The notes under the pieces: generated by a model
What the model saw: only the letters and a program-made list of their open reading frames with translations
Told to the model about the DNA's origin: nothing
The model's database searches: none
Part shown: positions 57,387 to 64,000 of the stretch, in pieces
Layout: each line of letters starts with the position of its first letter
How positions within the stretch are numbered: position 1 is the first letter of the stretch
Program-made: the position numbers and the translations under genes
NCBI RefSeq assembly: GCF_002105155.1
Contig: NW_019029041.1
Span: forward strand, 172,015 to 236,014
Direction of reading: 5' to 3'
From: Lobosporangium transversale
Taxonomy: Eukaryota; Mortierellomycota; Mortierellomycetes; Mortierellales; Mortierellaceae
Length of the DNA stretch: 64,000 nt

Positions 57387-57756
57387 GGAGTCAAAAGTTC
57401 ATGTCTTTTCAAGAATGGAGGATTGTTTGCAAGTCCTGGGAAATTGATGAGTCGGTGGCTTTAAACCATGGTCCGTGATCTGTGAGGGGGACAGGGACAA
57501 GTTTCAGTTGAGGACAGAATTTATGATTAATGTGTAACATTCAACTAGATCCACAGATGTGGGAAAAAAGTTTAGCGTTGTTGGGATTGGTGGTGAAAAT
57601 GGAAAATGGTGCAAAAAAGGGGGAGGGAGAGAGAGGGGCGGGTGGACATTTTTGATCACGTTTAGAGGCCAACGTCTTTTTTTTTTTTTTTTTTTTTTTT
57701 TTCTTCATTCTTATCCGCAATTCATTTCGTTCTTTTTTTAATTCCTCCATTACACA
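57387..57756. promoter_or_regulatory. divergent promoter of methyltransferase and alkaline phosphatase genes
   Basis: 370 bp lie between the two start codons. CACGTTT at 57657-57663, about 95 bp before the phosphatase start, matches the low-affinity Pho4-type E-box used in yeast phosphate-regulated promoters. A single such site can occur by chance. A run of 25 T lies at about 57677-57701. Confidence 0.4.
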
Positions 57757-58199
57757 ATGTCCGAAAGTGAAACTGCACCTCTACTCGGTCGGGAAGAGCC
57801 ATTCACCGAATGTGAGCATGCGTGTTTTTTTTTTTTTTTTTTTTTTCTTTCTTTCTTGCATCGTATAATCAAGATACTTATTAGTACCTTTCATAATTGT
57901 CTTGAAAATAAAAAAAAAGCCGAACTCGCCTTACTGAAGCAACAGGAAACAAAACATGTCCGAAGGGTAATAATAAAAAAGAAAAAGAAAAGAAAAGACA
58001 GTTCTCTTCCTTCTGCAATTCAATTCGGAAACTTTTTCCGAAGCTGCTTCTTCCTTTTCTCAGGGTCTGACCAAATGACACTACTATAAATGAATAGGAC
58101 CAAATTAGAATGGGTCTATGCTTGATTCTGGCCATCATCTTGACCTCATCCGCCGTCGCCTTTACTTTTTTCTTCGCTAAGAAATCTTTAGGTATAACG

Positions 58200-58231
<32 letters not shown>

Positions 58232-60176
58232 GCTATGCATAACGTGATATCAAAAAAAAAGAAGATGGCTAATTTTTTGATTGATGTTGCGACATTTTCT
58301 GTAATATCCGATTTTAATCAAAAAAAAAAAAAAAAAAAAAAAAAGGCCGCAGTCGCAGTGTAATTATGATGGTCTCGGATGGATTTGGCCCAGCCTCTCA
58401 GACATATGGTCGTTCATTCTATCAATACATTAATAATGCTACCGAGGGCTACATGTCACCTTTGGACAAGATCTTTGTCGGTACTTCCAGAACCCGAAGC
58501 AGTGACTCCCTTGTCACAGACTCTGCTGCCGGCGCTACTGCTTTCGCTTGTGGTATCAAGACATACAATGCAGCTATTGCAGGTAAATGATGATAATAAT
58601 TATATATATACATATAGATATATATAAAGACAGAGATGGTTGGAGAAGATGAGGAAAAAGGAACCCTTCTGGATTTTATGCGTCACGCAAACCTCACTAA
58701 GAGCACGTGGAGCATTGCATCAAAACTATGTGTATGATGGTCAAAGTCTTGGGATTTCTTTTTAAGCTTTGCTCGTGAAAGTCAAAGTTCAAATAGATTG
58801 CCTGTTGGGGAGGGAGAGGACAACTATTGATATTAGATGGTTGCTTTTTTTTTTTTTTTTTATTTTTTTATTTTTTTTTCTTACTCGCTTTGCTAACAAA
58901 CTGCTTTTCTTTTTTTTTTTCTTTTTTTTTTTTTTTTCACCTATGTATTATATGTATGTGAATGTAATAAATAGTCGATCCAGAGAGAAAGCCCTGCGGT
59001 ACCATTCTAGAGGCCGCTAAAGATTTGGGAATGCTCACAGGGATTGTAGTCACCAGTCGCGTCACTCATGCTACACCTGCATCCTTTTCAGCCCACGTCA
59101 TCCATCGTGATATGGAAGCCGATATTGCAGTTCAACAAATTGGAGACTATCCGTTGAAGCGTCAGATCGATCTCTTGATGGGAGGCGGTCGTTGTTTTTT
59201 CCTCCCCAATACAACCGAAGGTAGTTGTCGAACCGATCACAGGGATCTCATCAAGGAAGGTCAGGAGCTCTATGGATGGAAATATGTCATGAACAATAGA
59301 CAGGATTTCGATCAACTGAACAACAACGATGATGATGGAATCCCTTTGCCTGCTTTGGGATTGTTTCATCAAGATCATATGAATTATGAAATTGATCGTA
59401 ACCCTGAGAAGGAGCCCTCCCTTTCGGAGATGGCGGCTGCAGCTCTAAAGTCCCTTAAAGGCAATGCTGGAACCAACCAAGGCTTCTTCTTGTTGATCGA
59501 GGGCAGTCGTATCGATATGGCCGCTCATAATAATGACCCCGTAGGTCATGTGCATGATATTTTGGAGTACCACCGAACCGTGGCTGTTGTTCGTGACTTT
59601 GTGAACAAGAATCCGGATACGTTGCTTATTTCGACCAGCGATCACGAAACCGGTGGATTCACATTGGGATTCCAGGACGACCCCAAGACGTACCCTGAAT
59701 ACCTTTGGAAGCCTGAAGTGATCAAACGCGCACGTGCTTCGACTGAGGTTCTGACCGCACGATTAATGGAATATCAGGGCAAGGATCGTCGTAGTTTTGT
59801 CAAGGATGAGATTTTGGGTCCTCGAGGATTGATGATCAGTGATCCGACCGACGAAGAATTGACGTTCTTGTCCGATCCAAAGTCCTTACCTGCTGACATT
59901 TTAGTCTTTTTGGGACACGCTATCTCGCGACGTGCCAGTCTGGGCTGGACCACCATCGGTCATACAGGTGTCGATGTCAACATCTATGCAGACGGAGACA
60001 ATGATGGCTTCAAGGATCTGTGGGGTAACCATGAAAATACTGATATTGGTGATGCTCTCATTAGATACTTGAACGTTGATTTGTCATATATCACCAAGAG
60101 GTTGGCAAAGTAAGTAAAAAGTGAAGAGCTAAAAAAAAAAAAAAAAAAAAAAAATCTTTTTGCTTGGAATTTGTCT

Positions 60177-60207
<31 letters not shown>

Positions 60208-60310
60208 CTGTAAAAAAAATAGAGACGCCGAAAAATGGTTCAAGTCCAAGCGTGATGGATTTTGGAGTACCAGTCATGCTCGCAGCCATCACGAAGAAAC
60301 AGGCCATTAG
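57757..60310 (+). CDS. PHO8: vacuolar-type alkaline phosphatase (PHO8-like)
   Basis: Six exons: 57757-57811, 57920-57966, 58098-58191, 58346-58582, 58975-60109 and 60223-60310, giving 551 aa. A short cytosolic N-terminus (with a PLL motif), one membrane anchor (MGLCLILAIILTSSAVAFTF, about residues 39-58) and a large lumenal catalytic domain give the type II topology of yeast Pho8. Metal and nucleophile motifs are intact: MMVSDGFGPASQ, SDSLVTDSAAGATAF (catalytic Ser), MGGGR, EGSRIDMAAHNNDP, STSDHETGG and GHTGVDVNIYA. The enzyme hydrolyses phosphate monoesters. The exon 4 acceptor directly follows 25 A (58320-58344), and exon 2 also begins after an A run; both are fixed by phase. The gene converges on a PHO85-like kinase gene. 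Confidence 0.92.
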
Positions 60311-60781
60311 ATAGAATTAATATGAGTCTGCTTCTGCTGTCTCCTGCAGCGCCCTTCACTGTCTCAACAACACAACAATACATTGCTGATATCAATCATA
60401 ATTGACTCTTCTTTTCTTTTTTTTTTCCTCCTAATACCCAATAATCAATGGTTTCCATCATTCCCTGTTATTTTTTTTTTTTAATTCTTTTTTATTAGAG
60501 TAAAGTGAAAGAACGCTTTTTCTTTTCTGATGATAGTGGTGGTGTATGTACTTCTTTTTGTGTGTGTGAATATTGAGTGTATGCTTGCTGATTGTACACA
60601 GGCAAGAAAAAAGCGCCTCACTTGTCTCCACCACCCCCGCCGCCGCTGGTTACTTCGCGTCGTCGGAGTTCTTCAAAATATGGGTCTAGAAAAAGCGCAT
60701 TCAAGTATTGAGAGGGTTTCAAAATAATGTTAATAAACGAATAGACTACGTTTATAGTTCAGCGCAGATCATTTGTCTCAT
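60311..60781. other. convergent 3' flanks of PHO8-like and PHO85-like genes
   Basis: 471 bp of AT-rich DNA with T runs and no supported gene; it probably holds both 3' UTRs. Confidence 0.7.
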
Positions 60782-60953
60782 TTAGTCTGTAAAACACGTT
60801 TCCTGTGTGAACCACTTACGAGCAAGTGCTGCATCTGCTGATATCCTTTTGTCTGGGTTATATGTGATAAGGCGCTAATAAAGATAAAAAAAAATAAAAA
60901 AAACACAAATAGGAATGATTACGAAAGAATGGTGAGTATCAAACATAACAATT

Positions 60954-60988
<35 letters not shown>

Positions 60989-63887
60989 GTCCCCCCTATG
61001 ACTCCCCAGCAGAAATCCATGAGATAACGCGCGTTGCAAACCAAGAGATAGCCCACGTTCACAACGCCTTGGCTCCTCATTTGTTAAGCTTAGGGTAGTA
61101 CACAGTACGACCCCTCGTGCTTTTCCTTCTGTTACATCCAATGGTATGTCTGGTTCTTTGTTGACGCCAAATGTCCAGGCTTTCGATGGTGAACTGATAT
61201 TATCCATTCCCTCCCTTGCGCTTTAATGATTTCTGCCAATTGATTGTTACTGACGGATCATCCATTCCATCATGATCATGCGTTAGGTAATCCAACTCCA
61301 TGTATACAGGCATGATCGATCACTTCCTCAAACTGCTCCTAGGTCTGCTTTTTCTCATCCTAAATAGCCTGTCCTGGTCTGTGTTGCTAGTCATTTCATG
61401 ACGGGAAATAATAAAAAGTAATGAAAAGACTTACAGAGAGCAAGTCAATGCCAGCGGCATCTAACTTTGGAACCAAATTTTCGAGGGGAATAGGATTATA
61501 TACTGGGAAATCGGGGCGATATTCCGGTAGCCTTGATACACCTGTCCAAGTTTCTTCTGTTGGCGTTCCCAGAATTTTAAAAATTTTAAGCAATTGGTCC
61601 CTCACAGACGATCCTGGGAATAAAGGACGTCCAGAAGCCATCTCTGCAAAGATACATCCTGCAGACCAGATATCAATTGATGTCGAATATTGCTTCGACC
61701 CCATCAAAACATCCGGAGCTCTGTACCACAGCGTCACGACCTATAAGAAAACCAGAAGTCAACGGATCAATGATGAGAGAAAAAGAAAGTTTCCTCCAAG
61801 GGGAAGGTAGAAAAGTAATGAGTGACAAGAGGGTCCTCATTTTATGTAACACGCAGCTTTGAATTCTGTAAACAATCATGCAAATACCCAACTATCGATT
61901 CATCTTGTGAAAAGAAGAAAGGCCGCCTTCTCACACAATAAGAAAAAAAGAAGAAAAAAAATACCTCCATTGACCAATGCCCCACCTTCTATTACTTTTT
62001 TCTGCTCATATTTTCTGAAGAAAAGAAAAATCCTTAACCCCTTACCTCGTGGGAGTAACTCCTGACAGGAATACCGAAGGCTCTTGCAAGTCCAAAGTCA
62101 CCCAGTTTAAGATCGCCTTTCTTATTGATCAGCAGATTTTGTGGTTTCAAATCCTAAGTAAACATTTTTTTAAGCGGTCATGGTAAGAAACTCTGGCCAA
62201 AAAATGAAAAAAAAAGCCTGACTCTTGGAGAAGGGAAACCCCATGTAGATCATAGACTTACTCTATGCAAGACACGATGTTCATGACAATATGCGATTCC
62301 TTTCAAGAGTTGGTACATTAATTGCTATTTTTTTTTTTAAACATAAAAAAGGGCAAAAGGGCATGTTAGTGTAAGCAAATATGTAGTAACGATCGTATTT
62401 TTTTTCAAGTCATTTTTATAGAGCAATAGTTAAACAACAATAGAAACAATAATTAAAAAAAGAGAAAAAGTTTGATCAGTAAGAAAATGAACGTACCTTT
62501 ATCGTCAAGACATCAATATCGCCACTGTAGGTGTCCAAAAACTTTTTTAGATCCGAGTCCAAGAACTCAAAGACGAGTGTTAATTTTTTTTCTGTATGTA
62601 ATACATCATATAATCTATTGAGTCAGAAAAGGGGGGTGAGGGATAGGGTAAAGAAAGAGACAGAGAAACGAGACGGAGAGGCGGGAGGATGAATGTGTAT
62701 ATTTGAGAAAATGGATAAAGAATAAAAGACCGATGAGTTTAGGTGACACGATGGTACACAAAAAATATTCAAATGCACATGCCGATGCCTTAAAAGAAAC
62801 CTTCAACCTCATCCTCATCATTGGTACCTGACGATGTTGTTTTGTTTAAGCTCCTTGAGGAGCGAGATTTCACGGATAGCAGTACATGGAACCTAGAGTA
62901 TTTCAAAAGGTTTGTAATAATAAAAAAAAGTATTTTCATCTTTGGTCAGTTCACCTGATCAGATTGCAAGAAAGAAAAAGATTAAAAAAAAAAAAAAAAA
63001 AAAAAGAGAGAAAAAAGTCTCCGCCTTCACGCACTCCTTCTTCTTCGTTATCTAAACGAATGCGCTTGAGGGCCACTACATCGTTGGTTTCTCGGTTCTG
63101 GGCCTTGTAGACAATGCCATATGTTCCTGAGAAGAATTAGCATATGCATCCATAAGCACGGATCGAAAGACGGAAGACAAGAAAAAAAAGAAAAAAAAAA
63201 AAAAAAACAAGCAGGCCAAAAGCATAGTATAATACAAAAAAAGACGGAGAAGGAAGGCGAGGAGAGAGTAAAGATGGAAGACAAGGGCGTGAGTATTCTA
63301 GACTAGAAAGAACCGAATCTTTTCTCCTCCTTAAACGAAAGAAAGAGAGAAAAAAAAAAAAAAAATAAAGTGAATGCTCTTCCTCCGAGCTTCATGCATG
63401 ACGAGCAACATTAGTTTAGACTCCACTGTCATGACTGATCCATTTGCGCTTTTTTTTTTTTTTTTTTTTTGTCTTCTTATAGTCTCTTCTGTATTCTTGT
63501 ATTTCTTTGAGTTGACGTCGAATTAAGCGATTGTCTTTTGCTCATGTTTGTCATTAAGCTTTTTTCTCTTCATCCACTGCATATAAGCTCATGTCGTCCA
63601 AACGCAGGTCTAAGAGAGTAAACTAATCGCTCTACTTCAAGAAATAGATAAAAAAAAAAGAAGAGCCGTATTGGCGGCAATGCACTTGAAGCAAAAAATT
63701 AGGTCTTGCACCATACCTTCACCGAGCTTCTCGATTTTCTAACAATGTTTGGAAAAAAAAAAAAAAAAAAAAAAAAAAGGTCAGTGTCGCGACAAAAAAA
63801 AAAAAAAAAAAAAAAAAAAAGATAACAGGGTCTAGAGTCTAAGAAGGATGTAAAAAAGATAAAGCCTATTACCTGGTATTTATCCAT
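60782..63887 (-). CDS. PHO85: cyclin-dependent kinase of the PHO85/CDK5 type
   Basis: Nine phase-consistent exons on the minus strand: 63887-63873, 63738-63717, 63126-63035, 62892-62828, 62614-62497, 62324-62262, 62153-62046, 61740-61435 and 60874-60782, giving 293 aa, a normal CDK length. It begins [20 protein letters not shown]. The glycine loop with Thr/Tyr, catalytic [25 protein letters not shown], then [20 protein letters not shown] and [18 protein letters not shown] are all present. The activation loop has Ser in place of Thr, as in PHO85/CDK5, which do not need T-loop phosphorylation. The cyclin-binding helix reads PCTAIRE, not PSTAIRE. PHO85 kinases control phosphate signalling, glycogen and the cell cycle. 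Intron 8 is unusually long (560 nt). Exon 6 begins after A11TAG. Confidence 0.94.
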
Positions 63888-64000
63888 GGACAGGTTTTAT
63901 GTGAGAAAGAGAAATGCAATGAAGTTTTCGATGAAATGGGGGTAAAGATCCGACAACTCAATGCACAACAACAGAAAGAACAACAAAAAATAAAAAATAA

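Overview
The window is nuclear DNA of an early-diverging, filamentous-type fungus. A Mortierella-like (Mortierellomycotina/Mucoromycota) genome fits best. The grounds are intron-rich genes with short introns, a fungal CPA1 leader carrying an arginine-attenuator-type uORF, a PHO85-type CDK, a PHO8-type alkaline phosphatase, a HUS1 of fungal length pattern, a LINE with a C-terminal RNase H and zinc knuckle, and very abundant A/T homopolymers. The genus-level placement is inference; the fungal placement is well supported. Exon coordinates were worked out by hand from reading frame, GT/AG sites, phase and family conservation.

Layout. 1-4.0 kb is gene-poor: a decayed hAT transposase cut by the window edge, a 21-bp tandem repeat and one unrecognised small gene. 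4.0-16.0 kb holds a lipid-droplet/promethin-like membrane protein (+), a giant arrestin-fold protein of about 2,199 aa (-) and a Ser/Arg-rich membrane protein (-). 19.0-20.5 kb is HUS1 (-), with a 13-nt microexon. 23.7-28.7 kb is an M1 zinc aminopeptidase with 11 exons (+). 28.7-34.4 kb is a cluster of repeats around a tRNA-Ala gene: a 1.7-kb element with about 170-180-bp terminal inverted arms and no gene, the tRNA, and a 5'-truncated LINE inserted behind an orphan LINE tail.

35.8-43.2 kb is gene-dense: geranylgeranyl diphosphate synthase (9 exons, +) convergent on a Myb/SANT-repeat protein (-), which is divergent from a ZNF511-like zinc-finger gene, followed by an NDUFAF6-like complex I assembly factor. 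43.7-46.2 kb is the arginine-pathway CPA1 gene, with a TATA box, a spliced 25-codon uORF and a long AUG-free leader. 51.2-53.0 kb is the gluconeogenic ATP-dependent PEP carboxykinase, convergent with a peptide methionine sulfoxide reductase. 55.8-63.9 kb holds a family-16 (METTL21-type) methyltransferase divergent from a vacuolar-type alkaline phosphatase, which converges on a complete PHO85-type CDK.

Cross-cutting observations. In at least five introns, and possibly seven, the 3' splice-site AG sits directly at the end of an adenine run (up to 29 A) instead of a pyrimidine tract. Several places carry T(n)A(n) homopolymer palindromes. The strongest candidates for something little described are the A-tract acceptors, the intron-split CPA1 attenuator uORF in a non-Dikarya-like fungus, and the gene-less inverted-arm element whose internal hairpin keeps the same orientation in both arms.
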